Shown piece by piece: positions 7,959 through 17,484 of a stretch of 64,000 nt of DNA (positions within the stretch are counted from its first letter, which is position 1; each line of letters opens with the position of its first letter). Position numbers and translations under genes: made by a program. The notes below the pieces were generated by a model. That model was not told where the DNA came from. It did not search any database and saw nothing but the letters and a program-made list of their open reading frames with translations. The stretch comes from Alkalitalea saponilacus. GTDB lineage: Bacteria > Bacteroidota > Bacteroidia > Bacteroidales > Marinilabiliaceae. Location: assembly GCF_900168165.1 (NCBI RefSeq), contig NZ_FUYV01000021.1, forward strand, positions 4,124 through 68,123. The letters are read 5' to 3'.

Positions 7959-8771
7959 ATGGCATCTAACACATATTTAATTGAAAACGGAGAGCTTACA
8001 ACAACAATCAACAAACCGGAGTTTGATGATCTACTGGTAATTTATGATGTATTCAGAATTGAGAATGATAAACCACTATTTTTAAATGATCATTTAAAAA
8101 GGTTATATGACGGGATTTCTAAATCGGGACATCGTCTATCAGTTACGACAAAAGAACTGGCCGGTCAGATATTCACCCTTATTGAAGCAGAGAAACGTAA
8201 CATAGGCAATATAAAAATTGAATGCAGTTTTAAGCAGCAAGATACATACGAGTGTTATTATGCCATATTTTTCATCCCACATAATTACCCCGATGTTGAA
8301 CAATACAGATCAGGCGTGATATGTACTACACTAAATGGTTGTAGAGCCAACCCATCCATAAAAGTTGCCAATACATCAATAAGGGTTCAAAGCAACAAAA
8401 TAATTGAAGAAAAAAGAGTTTTTGAAACCATTCTGACCAACGATGAGGCTGTGACTGAGGGTTCTCGTTCCAACATCTTCTTTGTAAGAAATGAAGAACT
8501 GATTACTGCTCCCGATTCGCTGGTTCTATGCGGCGTTATGAGAAAAAAGGTATTGGAAACAGCTAATCGGTTGCATATACCGATTATTTTTGAAGCTGTT
8601 AGAGTTAATAAATTACCCTTGATGGAAGCCGCTTTTCTGACCGGAACTTCATTAAGAATCTTGCCGGTTAAAAGAATCGATGAATATAGATTCAGTGTAC
8701 CCCATAGCGTAATCACTGAACTAACGGAAGGGCTATATAGGTTTTATATTGATAGGGATTTAGGTAAATAG
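7959..8771 (+). CDS. class IV aminotransferase-like PLP enzyme
   Basis: The 270-residue protein has the fold-type IV PLP pattern. An N-terminal LYDHLKR-like region (NDHLKRLYDGI, about 48-58) is followed by a lysine in PSIKVANTS (about residue 133) at the position expected for the Schiff base. TEGSRSNIFFV (about 167-177) and FLTGTSLRILPV near 231-242 follow; these are the conserved cofactor-phosphate regions. The family includes branched-chain and D-amino-acid aminotransferases and aminodeoxychorismate lyase. The sequence is too divergent from any of these to choose one. It is cytoplasmic, with no signal peptide, and stands alone, so neighbours give no hint. ATG at 7959 lies just downstream of a TACATTTG box. 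Confidence 0.75.
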   Translation: MASNTYLIENGELTTTINKPEFDDLLVIYDVFRIENDKPLFLNDHLKRLYDGISKSGHRLSVTTKELAGQIFTLIEAEKRNIGNIKIECSFKQQDTYECYYAIFFIPHNYPDVEQYRSGVICTTLNGCRANPSIKVANTSIRVQSNKIIEEKRVFETILTNDEAVTEGSRSNIFFVRNEELITAPDSLVLCGVMRKKVLETANRLHIPIIFEAVRVNKLPLMEAAFLTGTSLRILPVKRIDEYRFSVPHSVITELTEGLYRFYIDRDLGK

Positions 8772-8775
8772 GGTG

Positions 8776-8890
8776 GAAGGAGATTGGAAACCGGAAACAG
8801 GAAGAAGGCGGAAGGGTGATATGGTGGGAAGGTTGGATGGTTTTGAGTTCTGGGTTTATGGTACAGAATTTGAACCATAAACTCTTAACT
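8776..8890. repeat. GGAA and heptamer array
   Basis: GGAA-type 7-bp units (ATTGGAA, ACCGGAA, ACAGGAA) lead into GTTGGAT, GTTTTGA, GTTCTGG, GTTTATG (8832-8860). Three AAC units (TTGAACC, ATAAACT, CTTAACT) follow at 8870-8890. The order purine units, GTT units, AAC units is the same as in the other arrays. Confidence 0.7.
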
Positions 8891-8930
8891 TAAACGGCAG
8901 TTAAAATCTATAGACTGCTTATTGAAAAGA

Positions 8931-8998
8931 GCCGCCGTAGGTGGCAAATGTCGATAGAAAAACAGATCCACACTCAGCCTGGCACGCCATAGGTGTGC
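8931..8998. repeat. REP-like hairpin pair
   Basis: Two hairpins share the core GCCRTAGGTG: 8931-8945 (6-bp stem with one G-T pair, loop GTA) and 8982-8998 (7-bp stem with one G-T pair, loop ATA). The same core, in reverse, occurs at 151-164 and 220-233. The minus-strand frame across this stretch has no recognisable protein features and was not called. Confidence 0.55.
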
Positions 8999-9060
8999 AA
9001 CTATGCTTTTGAGAATATAATTCCGCAACTCGCAACGAATGAAATGGTGATATGATTTAA

Positions 9061-9164
9061 GGGTGGATGGGTTACCGGAAATTAGAAACGGGAAACTGGC
9101 GTGGGGGTATAGAGCTTTATGTTCTATGTTCAAACCCTGAACCTAAAACTTCAAACCTAAAACT
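9061..9164. repeat. short GGAA/GTT/AAC heptamer array
   Basis: Units CCGGAAA, TTAGAAA and CGGGAAA come first. GTTCTAT and GTTCAAA follow at 9121-9134. AAC units (TCAAACC, CTGAACC, TAAAACT, TCAAACC, TAAAACT) then run in phase from 9130 to 9164, overlapping the last GTT unit. The array lies just past the end of the convergent URO-D-like gene. Confidence 0.7.
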
Positions 9165-9176
9165 TTAAAAAGAACA

Positions 9177-10238
9177 TCAATACTTCCACTCCCTGGCTGC
9201 CTCGTACATGGCAAGAACGTTTTCAACCGGGGTTTCAACTTTAAATTTATGTGAAGGGCCAAGGAAAAACCCTCCTCCCGGAGCCATGATGTCAAGAAGT
9301 TCTTTCACTCCCTCTTTTACTCTTGCAGGTGTGGCTTTTCTGAGTAAAAGTTCTTCATCCAGAGCACCACAAAAAGTAATCATCGAACCAAAATCCTTTT
9401 TCAATCCTTCGGGGGACATTCCGGCAGCGCGGGTTTGAATTGGATCCAAAACATCGGCACCAATTGAAATAAACTCTGGCAATAACTTACGCACAGCACC
9501 ACAACTGTGCATGTAGAATTTAACATGATGTTTTCGGGGAACTTCCATAAAGCGCTCCATTACCGGACGAATGATATCCTGCCATGTATCATTGCTTACA
9601 ATCAGTCCTCCCTGATCACCAAAATCATCTGCAATGCGGATGAAATCAAGCCGGTCGCCGGCAACTTCAAAGAAAGAGCTGATGAAATCACAATAAAAAT
9701 CGGATACCTTCTCAACCAGCACTCCAAAGAATTTTGGGTGATACATCATCACCTCAAGAAAGTTATCACGCCCAATCAACCGCTGGATTATTCTGTACAA
9801 ACCGGGTGATGAATACCCGGGAGCAGACATGGTTGCGTAATTGCTGTATTTATCAAGTTGACTATTTAATGAATTAAAATCGAAAAGAGAGACATCCGGC
9901 CATGGGTACTCCGCCAGAACTGCCGGATCATTGACACCAGCCAAAGGAGAGCCGGCAATATCCCAGTATTTAAGATCGCCGTGTCCGCATAATTTATATT
10001 CAACACCCCAAATATCTTTTTTTGACTCTCCGGAAATATCAAGTAATTCAGGCCCCCGGTAATTGGGTTCAACCCAACGAAAATCCACATCCAAATGCTC
10101 CAACAACTGATCCTTTTCAGTAAAACCCAGATGTTTCATCATCTTTTCAGTAAATCCGGGCACCCCCCAGTAAAAAAAAGGAACCCGATCAGGTTGTTCG
10201 TGATTGAGCGATTTAAGAACTCGGTCTCTATTATTCAT
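9177..10238 (-). CDS. uroporphyrinogen decarboxylase-fold protein, probably a methyltransferase relative
   Basis: The 353-residue protein has the URO-D TIM-barrel pattern of the MtaA/CmuA-like branch. It starts NNRDRVLKSLNHEQPDRVPF. It later has a FYMHSCGAVRKLLPEF stretch (about residues 240-255) and a TFCGALD segment (about 286-292) that together supply the His/Cys/Cys zinc set of corrinoid-linked methyltransferases. True HemE instead has an N-terminal arginine cluster for the porphyrin, which is not seen, so I do not call heme synthesis. In Bacteroidota, members are often found near sugar and polysaccharide genes with unknown roles. It is cytoplasmic. It is followed on the minus strand by a heptamer array, with no evident operon partner. 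ATG 10238 opens the conserved N-terminus. Confidence 0.75.
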   Translation of the reverse strand: MNNRDRVLKSLNHEQPDRVPFFYWGVPGFTEKMMKHLGFTEKDQLLEHLDVDFRWVEPNYRGPELLDISGESKKDIWGVEYKLCGHGDLKYWDIAGSPLAGVNDPAVLAEYPWPDVSLFDFNSLNSQLDKYSNYATMSAPGYSSPGLYRIIQRLIGRDNFLEVMMYHPKFFGVLVEKVSDFYCDFISSFFEVAGDRLDFIRIADDFGDQGGLIVSNDTWQDIIRPVMERFMEVPRKHHVKFYMHSCGAVRKLLPEFISIGADVLDPIQTRAAGMSPEGLKKDFGSMITFCGALDEELLLRKATPARVKEGVKELLDIMAPGGGFFLGPSHKFKVETPVENVLAMYEAAREWKY

Positions 10239-10368
10239 GATGTTGTATTAAGTAAACACTAGTATAGGAGCACTATAAATAGTACTCTTACCTCATACAA
10301 ATGCAATCAAAAACAACCCAAATTAGCTAAAAAAAAGATATAAAAACAAATAAGTTTTAAAAAAACAA

Positions 10369-11103
10369 CTAACTGTTTTTTGCAACTATCTCATAAACAA
10401 CAATTCCCGTAGCCACTGAGACGTTCAATGAACCAGACTCCCCTTTTACAGGAATGGAAACCACCTGATCCATCATTTTTAAGACCTGTGATGAAATCCC
10501 CTTGTCTTCAGCACCAACCACCAAAGCTATTGGCTGCTTGTAGTTTACATCCTTATAATCGGCTTCACTTTTCTCCGAAGCTCCGATCAGCATAAAGCCT
10601 TTCTCCTTCAAAAATTTCATGGCGTACCACATTTTAGAAGCCCGGCATACCGGCACTCTGAAAAGTGCTCCGGCAGAAGTTTTTATGGCATCAGCATTAA
10701 CAGGGGCTCCACCTTTATCAGGGATAACAATGGCATCTACACCGGCACATTCAGCAGTGCGTGCAATGGCACCAAAATTCCTGACATCGGTAATTCCATC
10801 CAGCACCAGAATAAATGGTTTACGGCCATCTTCCATAGCTTTATTTACCACTGATTCCAATTCCTGGTATTCAACGGGAGATATGGTTGCCACAACGCCC
10901 TGATGGTTTTTGGTGGTAAACCGGTTAATGCGTTCAACCGGCACTTTTTGCCAGTTGATGCCTTTTTGACGCATCAACTGCATCAACTCCTGAAAAAGCT
11001 CTCCGGTGGAGCCGCTCTTCACGAATACTTTCTCCAGACTTTTGCCACTCTCGATGGCTTCAATCACGGCACGAATACCGTATATTAAGTTTTTATCACT
11101 CAT
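10369..11103 (-). CDS. rlmB: 23S rRNA guanosine-2'-O-methyltransferase (SpoU family)
   Basis: A SpoU-class trefoil-knot methyltransferase of 244 residues. It has an N-terminal substrate-binding domain (GIRAVIEAIESG at about 9-20) and the three SpoU motifs: LDGITDVRNFGAIARTAE (about 101-118), ALVVGAEDKGIS (about 193-204) and IPVKGESGSLNVSVATGIV (about 216-234). It uses S-adenosylmethionine to methylate the ribose of G2251 (E. coli numbering) in the peptidyl-transferase P loop. The start codon overlaps the stop of the upstream ABC-F gene by four bases (ATGA), so the two genes are probably translationally coupled. Other SpoU paralogues exist, but length and motifs fit RlmB best. Confidence 0.9.
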   Translation of the reverse strand: MSDKNLIYGIRAVIEAIESGKSLEKVFVKSGSTGELFQELMQLMRQKGINWQKVPVERINRFTTKNHQGVVATISPVEYQELESVVNKAMEDGRKPFILVLDGITDVRNFGAIARTAECAGVDAIVIPDKGGAPVNADAIKTSAGALFRVPVCRASKMWYAMKFLKEKGFMLIGASEKSEADYKDVNYKQPIALVVGAEDKGISSQVLKMMDQVVSIPVKGESGSLNVSVATGIVVYEIVAKNS

Positions 11104-13055
11104 TCCAGTTCACATTTTTCTGTTTCCAGTTTTTCCAGTTCATAATTGAGCTTTTCCCATCGCTCCATCTCCTCATCAAGTTCTTTCTTCACTTTTTCAT
11201 AATCGGTATATATGTGCGAAAGATCGTCATTTTTGTCAGGGTTTTGCAAAAGTGCATCCATTTTAGTCAGTTGATCTTCCAGGTCTTCTACCCTCTTTTC
11301 AGATTGCTCGGCCTCGGTAGCGGTTTTTTTGATACGCCTGTTTAAATCCTTACGCTCCTCAAAAGATAGTTTTCCTTTTGAGGTTTCCATTTCTGAAGAG
11401 GAAGCCGACTTTGCTATGGATGGACGGCTTTCGAGTTCCTTCAGGGATTCCAGTTTTTTCTTCTCCAAAAACTCATAGATCCCACCCAGGTGCTCCTTTA
11501 TTTTCCTGTTGGTAAACTCATAGGTTTTATTAACCAGTCCGTTCAGGAAATCACGGTCGTGAGAAACCAATATCACCGTTCCGTTAAAATCAGCCAGAGC
11601 CTTTTTCAACAACTCCTTCGACCGCATATCCAAGTGGTTGGTTGGCTCATCCAATATAAGCAAATTAACAGGTTCGAGCAACAACAATACCATTGCCAAA
11701 CGCGTTCTTTCGCCACCTGAGAGAACCGAAACCTTTTTATCCACATCCTCACCGCTGAACAGAAATGCTCCAAGCAAATCACGAATTTTGGTGCGTATAT
11801 CCCCTACCGCAACACGATCAACAGTCTCCAAGACCGTGAGAGAGTTATCCAGCTGATCGGCCTGATTTTGTGCAAAATAACCAATCTTAACCTGATGTCC
11901 CAGCTCGATTGATCCACCATATTCAATTTCATTCAGAATAATGCGCGCCATGGTGGTTTTACCCTCACCATTTTTGCCCACGAAAGCTACTTTCTCACCT
12001 CTTTCAATCACAAAATCCAAGTCGTCGAGAACATGCAACTGATCGTAATACTTTGTGATTCCCTTTCCTTTAATAGTGATTGATCCGGAGTGAGGTGCTG
12101 GAGGGAACTGAATGCGAAGAGCACTTCCATCAAACTCATCCACCTCAATTCGCTCTAACTTTTCAAGTTGCTTGATGCGTGATTGCACTTGAACCGCCTT
12201 GGTAGCTTTGTAGCGAAACCGCTCAATAAAAGCCTCGGTGTCTTCAATTTTCTTTTGTTGATTCCTGTAGGCAGCCATTTGCTGTTCGCGCCGTTCGTGC
12301 CGTAACTCCACAAACCGTGAATACGAAACCTTATAGTCGTACATTTTCCCCAAAGATATCTCAACAGTTCGGTTGGTGATGTTATCAAGAAAAGCTCTGT
12401 CGTGAGAGATGAGAACCAATGCACCGGCATAGGATTTTAAATAATCTTCAAGCCATTGAATGGATTCGATATCCAAATGGTTAGTTGGCTCATCCAGTAA
12501 AAAAACATCAGGTTTTTTTAGAAGAATTTTTGCCAGTTCGATGCGCATTCGCCATCCTCCGCTGAACTCACGGGTGGGACGATCGAGATCACTCTGTTTA
12601 AAACCGAGACCCTTTAATGTAACCTCAATTTGCGAATGAAAATTATGTCCGTCAAGCATTGCAAAACGTTCGTTTTGCAATGTGAGTTTGTTAATCAGTT
12701 CGAAATACTCAGCCGATTCGTAATCGGTTCTCTGGCTCACTTGCTTGGTTAATCTTTCAATCTCATTTTCCAAATGAATCAATTCTGAAAAAGCTTGCTC
12801 TGTCTCCTCACGCACAGTTTGAGTATCAGAATAGTCAATATGCTGGGGCAAATAACCAATGGTAAGCTCTTTCGGTTTGGCAACAGATCCGGCGCTAGGA
12901 ACCAGTTGATCGGCAATGATTTTTAAAAGAGTGGATTTGCCGGCGCCATTTTTACCTACCAACCCAATTCTGTCGCGGTTATTTATTAGAAAAGAGACCT
13001 CATCGAATAAACGAAAGCCACCAAAATCGACGGTTAACTGATTAACTGATATCAT
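11100..13055 (-). CDS. ABC-F family ATPase (ribosome-associated type)
   Basis: This 651-residue protein has two ABC ATPase domains and no membrane segments. Domain 1 has GKNGAGKST (about 36-44), FSGGWRMR (about 165-172) and FLLDEPTNHLD. Domain 2 has GKNGEGKTT (about 360-368), LSGGERTR and LILDEPTNHLD. A charged linker (about 245-320) separates them, and a long C-terminal coiled coil rich in Glu/Lys covers about 560-651. This is the Uup/YheS/EttA-like soluble group, which acts on the ribosome rather than in transport. The C-terminal coiled coil resembles Uup. It overlaps rlmB by four bases, linking it to translation. A possible -7 box, TAAATTTG on the minus strand, lies at 13100-13107. Confidence 0.9.
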   Translation of the reverse strand: MISVNQLTVDFGGFRLFDEVSFLINNRDRIGLVGKNGAGKSTLLKIIADQLVPSAGSVAKPKELTIGYLPQHIDYSDTQTVREETEQAFSELIHLENEIERLTKQVSQRTDYESAEYFELINKLTLQNERFAMLDGHNFHSQIEVTLKGLGFKQSDLDRPTREFSGGWRMRIELAKILLKKPDVFLLDEPTNHLDIESIQWLEDYLKSYAGALVLISHDRAFLDNITNRTVEISLGKMYDYKVSYSRFVELRHERREQQMAAYRNQQKKIEDTEAFIERFRYKATKAVQVQSRIKQLEKLERIEVDEFDGSALRIQFPPAPHSGSITIKGKGITKYYDQLHVLDDLDFVIERGEKVAFVGKNGEGKTTMARIILNEIEYGGSIELGHQVKIGYFAQNQADQLDNSLTVLETVDRVAVGDIRTKIRDLLGAFLFSGEDVDKKVSVLSGGERTRLAMVLLLLEPVNLLILDEPTNHLDMRSKELLKKALADFNGTVILVSHDRDFLNGLVNKTYEFTNRKIKEHLGGIYEFLEKKKLESLKELESRPSIAKSASSSEMETSKGKLSFEERKDLNRRIKKTATEAEQSEKRVEDLEDQLTKMDALLQNPDKNDDLSHIYTDYEKVKKELDEEMERWEKLNYELEKLETEKCELE

Positions 13056-13144
13056 TTCTGTTTCTGATGTTTAAACGATTGGGATAAATGAAGTTGTCTC
13101 AAATTTACTCTGCTTTGCGGGATCCGAAGAAATTAAGCTAGAGC

Positions 13145-13227
13145 ATCTAACTTCTAATAATCTAATATCTAAAAATCTAGTGTCTAAAGTCTAGTGTCTA
13201 ACAATCTTACATCTAATAATCTACATC
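13145..13227. repeat. TCTA-type 7-bp repeat array
   Basis: Units of the form TCTAnnn (TCTAACT, TCTAATA, TCTAGTG, TCTAAAG, TCTAACA) recur with a mostly 7-bp step and occasional extra A. The array extends over the minus-strand stop codon of the LysM gene at 13221-13223. A small piece of the same class occurs at 59632-59660. It is a different unit from the GTT arrays but has the same period. Confidence 0.7.
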
Positions 13228-15605
13228 TCTCTCAGAGGAACTCTTTCTGTGGAATAATCTGGTCGGAATCTTAACATATACAGTCCTTTGTTGTAAAAAC
13301 CTCCCCAGTTAGAAGTTCGTTTAAAATTGAAATTAAATTGCACCTGGTCATTGGTGACCCTGTTCAAACAGATGTCAAAATCAGTTCCAAACTGAGCAAT
13401 GGCTGAAATAAAATAGCTTGTCACATCATATCCCCACAGGCCGTATCTCGAATAGGCTGAGGCTGGTGAGCTATTCTGGAAGTAAGGCGCTACAGCATGA
13501 GGCTCAATATGATACCACTGACGAAATTTCCTCAGAACGCTGTTTGACAGCGGATCATTGTAATCAAGTCCGAAAGTTCTGAATATGGTTCCGTCCAGAT
13601 GATGTATATGTTCCGGATCAATGGTTTGGTAAAATAACCAATCGGACATACCAAACAGGCGAATATCTGCCCTTGTTTTATCCTTAACACCAGATAGTAT
13701 GGGAATGATGCGTGAAGCATCTGCCTCTGCCACGGAAGGAACAACCACATAAGTGGTTCCTTCCCGATTGATGAGAGATTGAATCTCAACCAGATCATCG
13801 CCACCCAATTTGTATTCGGTATAATTGAGGCTTCCGGCTCCCATAAGTGCTGCCTTTCGCTTTAAAACCTGCACAAAGCGATTTCCTTGCCGATCCTGTT
13901 CATTTGGCAAAATCACTAAAAGAGAAGCCCCATTGGCCTGGCGGATGATTTCACCAGCCATCTGATCAAACATCAATGAATCAGGTGTGTTGACGTGAAA
14001 CAGGTAAGGATTGGTGGCAATGTCGGGGTTTGTGTTCGACAATGGAAAAACCAGGGGAATTTTATGTTCGCGACTAAAAGCAGACAAGTTGGGTAATTCG
14101 GAAGACATTCCCGGACCAATGATCAGGTTGGTTTCCTTAAGCGAGGGATCCCGCAAGGCCTGGTTTAAAGCATCACCTGAGGCTGCGATATCATATACAG
14201 AAAGCTCTATATTTATTCCTTTCTTTTTTAATGTATCCAGAGCCAGAAGGACTCCGCTGTAAAACTCAGCGAAGATCCGGGAACGATTTACCCGGTTTCG
14301 CATATCTCTGGACACCTGAACAGAATCCGATCCGGCAGAAAAAAAGCGGTTACTTTCATTGGCCGAAAAGGGTAACATTAAAGCAACTTTAATGGGAGTT
14401 CGGTATCCAAGTTCACGGTTAACAGAACAATCACCAAATTGGGTAATCATATCCACATCACCATCCGTTGTGTCGGTATACACAACTTCCGGTTGTAGTA
14501 CATCAGCAGTTCTTCGTGCAAACCATGCATCTTTTGGAATACGCAAAGTGATACCATGCCGAAATTCCGAGAAGTCCACATGGGGGTTTACCTTTTTAAT
14601 GGTCTCCATATCCACATGATATTGGCGGGAAATACCAAACAAAGTTTCACGACGTCTGACTCTGTGGCTAATGTAAAGATCGTCCTGATCGACATCCATT
14701 TTCACAATTTGTTGATCTATATCGGGACGAGGTATGCGAAGCATGTACCCCACTTTCAAATCATCCTGCTCAACACCGGGATTGGCATTTCTGAGGGCTT
14801 CAACACTAACCTGATATTGCCGGCTGATGGAATAATAGGTTTGTCCGTTCTGGATGGTATGATAGACGAAGTCATCACTTTGAAGAATCCTTGAGGGTTG
14901 CTCTCCCGGAGTTGGTGTATGCTCTTTTCTTGGAATTCTTACAGTACTTCCAATTCCCAAAACACCGCCTCTTAAAGCGGGATTGGCTTCAATGATTTCA
15001 TCAACAGAAACTGAATACTGACGTGATAATCCAAACAAGGTTTCCCGTGGTTGAACTGTATGATAGATATAATCTGCATCTACTGTTGGTTGTTGAGATT
15101 CTGTGGTGGTGGTTGCCGGCCTGTCAACAGTTGCCGTTTGCTCCGCTTCCATAGGGATGCGGAGAATAGACCCTTCAACCAAACCTCTTTCGCTATTTGG
15201 ATTGTGTTGGTAAATCACTTCAATGGGAACACTGTATTTACGCGACACAAAAAATGCTGTCTGCCCTTTCTCTACCGTATGATACAAAAATTCTCTGGAT
15301 CTTTCCATCTCCGAATCGGTTCGGTTTCGTCCTGAGATGACAGGAATTCGGAGAATTTGTCCAACTTTTAAGCTCTCAGAAATATCATCGTTGGCATCCA
15401 AAATCTCTTGCATGGAAACACCATACTTTTGGCTGATTCGATAAAGCCCCTCTCCCCTTTGAATAACATGGAGATAGTACTCTCTGTTATTCAGGATAAT
15501 TTTTTGCAATTCCCGGCCATTCTCTGTTTGTGCCTGTATGGAAACAGGCCACATCCCGGCACTCAATGAAAAACCTATGATCAGAATAATTGCTTTAATG
15601 CTCAT
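13221..15605 (-). CDS. LysM-repeat protein with periplasmic-binding-protein-like C-terminal domain
   Basis: The 794-residue protein begins with a signal peptide (cleavage near residue 26). Five LysM domains follow (about 43-88, 105-150, 178-224, 245-290, 308-354), each with the form YHTVxxGxTxxxISRxYxVs and ending in LRIP. Linkers are rich in Thr/Gln/Pro. From about residue 400 to the end there is a type-1 periplasmic-binding-protein fold (IKVALMLPFSANESNRFF, then FYSGVLLALDTLKKKG). LysM domains bind peptidoglycan, so the protein is probably anchored to the cell wall in the periplasm and senses or holds a ligand there. Such fusions are common in Bacteroidota but unassigned in function. Its stop codon lies in a TCTA repeat. 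It follows dnaA on the same strand but beyond a strong terminator, so it is probably transcribed alone. Confidence 0.85.
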   Translation of the reverse strand: MSIKAIILIIGFSLSAGMWPVSIQAQTENGRELQKIILNNREYYLHVIQRGEGLYRISQKYGVSMQEILDANDDISESLKVGQILRIPVISGRNRTDSEMERSREFLYHTVEKGQTAFFVSRKYSVPIEVIYQHNPNSERGLVEGSILRIPMEAEQTATVDRPATTTTESQQPTVDADYIYHTVQPRETLFGLSRQYSVSVDEIIEANPALRGGVLGIGSTVRIPRKEHTPTPGEQPSRILQSDDFVYHTIQNGQTYYSISRQYQVSVEALRNANPGVEQDDLKVGYMLRIPRPDIDQQIVKMDVDQDDLYISHRVRRRETLFGISRQYHVDMETIKKVNPHVDFSEFRHGITLRIPKDAWFARRTADVLQPEVVYTDTTDGDVDMITQFGDCSVNRELGYRTPIKVALMLPFSANESNRFFSAGSDSVQVSRDMRNRVNRSRIFAEFYSGVLLALDTLKKKGINIELSVYDIAASGDALNQALRDPSLKETNLIIGPGMSSELPNLSAFSREHKIPLVFPLSNTNPDIATNPYLFHVNTPDSLMFDQMAGEIIRQANGASLLVILPNEQDRQGNRFVQVLKRKAALMGAGSLNYTEYKLGGDDLVEIQSLINREGTTYVVVPSVAEADASRIIPILSGVKDKTRADIRLFGMSDWLFYQTIDPEHIHHLDGTIFRTFGLDYNDPLSNSVLRKFRQWYHIEPHAVAPYFQNSSPASAYSRYGLWGYDVTSYFISAIAQFGTDFDICLNRVTNDQVQFNFNFKRTSNWGGFYNKGLYMLRFRPDYSTERVPLREM

Positions 15606-15757
15606 TCTACTATAGCGATTAAGATATTACTACTAGAAAAAGAAGGATTTTTAATGTGCAGAAAAACCTCCCGCACAAGCTATAGCAAAGACAGTACCAA
15701 ATTTGGCTGAAAACTGCTTTGTCCTCTTCATACATTCTCTATAAACGGCTAAAATAC

Positions 15758-15807
15758 AAAAAACCACAGAAATGCGACGTCATATCGTCGCATTTCTGTG
15801 GTTTTTT
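15758..15807 (-). terminator. intrinsic terminator after dnaA, perfect 22-bp stem
   Basis: The arms 15758-15779 and 15786-15807 are perfectly complementary with a 6-base loop. The arms begin and end in A/T runs, so the hairpin could work in both directions. It lies 28 bases past the dnaA stop on the minus strand, and the next gene reads in the same direction. Confidence 0.9.
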
Positions 15808-15834
15808 ATTCAAAATATAATAACTACCTTGTAA

Positions 15835-17265
15835 TCAACACTTCAATTGACTTTCAATTTCCCGTATCTGGCTTTTAAAATCCCGGTCGGTTTCAATTAA
15901 ATTGGTAATGGTTTTACAGGCATGCAAAACCGTTGCATGATCTTTTTTTCCAATTTTTGATCCAATGGCTGATAATGATGAGTTCGTCAGATTTTTTGAA
16001 AAGTACATGGCAATTTGTCTGGCCTGAACGATCTCTCTCTTGCGCGTTTTCGATTGCAAAGATTCCGGATCAAGACCGTAATATTTACAAACGGTTTTTT
16101 GAATAAAATCAACCGAAAGCTCACGCTGTGATTTTCTTACCAACTTATCTACAACACTCTTGGCGGTTTCAAGTGAAATTTCATCTCTATTGATGGTAGA
16201 CAAGAAGAGTAAGGATATTAAAGCTCCTTCCAGCTCACGAACATTGTGATTGATATGACTTGCCAAATAATGCACCACCTCTGGTGATACATTGATACCA
16301 TCTTTCCTGATTTTATGTTTTAAGATGTCCACCCTTGTTTCAAAATCGGGAGCCTGCAAATCAGCCGGAAGTCCCCATTTAAATCTGGACAATAATCTCT
16401 CCTCCATACCCTGCAAATCAGCCGGAGCCTGATCAGATGTGAGAATGAGCTGCTTCCCTGATTGTTGCAAATGGTTGAAAATATGAAAGAATGTGTTCTG
16501 AGTTCCTGTTTTACCGGCAAACTCCTGTATGTCGTCCATAATCAGAACATCTATCATTTGATAGAAGTTAAGAAAATCATTCAGTGAATTATTTCTGATT
16601 GAATCGGTATACTGAGTCTGAAACTTATTGGCACTGACATAAAGCACTGTTTTTTCAGGCATAGATTGCTTCACATCAATTCCAATAGCTTGGGCAAGAT
16701 GGGTCTTTCCCAAACCGGAATTTCCATATATAAACAGAGGGTTAAACGCGGTTTTACCGGGGTTCTTAGCCACAGCCTGGCTCGCAGAACGAGCCAACCT
16801 GTTACAATCTCCTTCAACAAAGTTCTCGAATGTATAGTCCGCATTTAGCTGGGGATCTACATTCAGTTTTTTGATTCCAGGAATCACAAAAGGATTCTTA
16901 ATAGCAGGTTGATCATTATTTGAACCCGGTGAAACGGCTCGGTTTCGCAAATCGGCTCGGTTTGCTGTTGGAAGATTTAACGTGTATGGATTGTGGTTTC
17001 GTTTCTGTCCTTTATCCATTACAACGCTGTATTCCAGTTTGGCAGAATTACCTATAACATCATGTAAGGCTCTTCTGACGTGATCAATGTACTGCTCCTC
17101 TATAATCTCATAGAAATACACGCTTGGAACCTGGATGGTCAGCACATCCTTTTCCAGACGTAAGGGTACAATCGGTTCAAACCAGGTTTGAAAAGCCAAT
17201 GGGTCAATGGATTTACTGACTAAATCCATACAAATGTTCCAGACATTTTGATGATCCAGCTTCAT
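15835..17265 (-). CDS. dnaA: chromosomal replication initiator DnaA
   Basis: The protein has the four DnaA domains: an N-terminal domain beginning LDHQNVWNICMDLVSKSI, a short variable linker, an AAA+ domain with Walker A GNSGLGKTH and Walker B VLIMDDIQ, and a C-terminal helix-turn-helix with the signature KIGKKDHATVLHACKTI. An upstream in-frame ATG at 17400 would add 45 residues unlike any DnaA. I chose ATG 17265 because it gives the normal N-terminus (476 residues) and has GGAAGG about 10 bases before it. The upstream gap has two DnaA-box-like sites (17485-17514), which suggests autoregulation. It is followed by a strong terminator. DnaA melts the origin and regulates transcription; oriC itself was not identified here. 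Confidence 0.96.
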   Translation of the reverse strand: MKLDHQNVWNICMDLVSKSIDPLAFQTWFEPIVPLRLEKDVLTIQVPSVYFYEIIEEQYIDHVRRALHDVIGNSAKLEYSVVMDKGQKRNHNPYTLNLPTANRADLRNRAVSPGSNNDQPAIKNPFVIPGIKKLNVDPQLNADYTFENFVEGDCNRLARSASQAVAKNPGKTAFNPLFIYGNSGLGKTHLAQAIGIDVKQSMPEKTVLYVSANKFQTQYTDSIRNNSLNDFLNFYQMIDVLIMDDIQEFAGKTGTQNTFFHIFNHLQQSGKQLILTSDQAPADLQGMEERLLSRFKWGLPADLQAPDFETRVDILKHKIRKDGINVSPEVVHYLASHINHNVRELEGALISLLFLSTINRDEISLETAKSVVDKLVRKSQRELSVDFIQKTVCKYYGLDPESLQSKTRKREIVQARQIAMYFSKNLTNSSLSAIGSKIGKKDHATVLHACKTITNLIETDRDFKSQIREIESQLKC

Positions 17266-17484
17266 TTTTACTGTGCCTTCCTTTAATTTTATGTTTATAA
17301 TTTTGAGTTCGCTTAAGACAAAATTTGTGAAAAAAATTTGAATAAAAAAATCAACTCTTCCTTGATTTTTTGCAAAAGCCATTAGAAGATTAATACTCAA
17401 ACGCTTAAAAAAAACACCTTTAACATCATGACTTACTGAACTTTAAACAAGAACCTTAACTTTATCTTAACGTCCTTAATACAT

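Noticed and set aside
8885-9133. 82-codon frame on the minus strand
   Set aside because: Sits in heptamer and REP-like repeats; no recognisable protein features.
9177-10238. HemE assignment
   Set aside because: The arginine-rich N-terminal porphyrin site is missing; zinc-type residues fit the methyltransferase branch instead.
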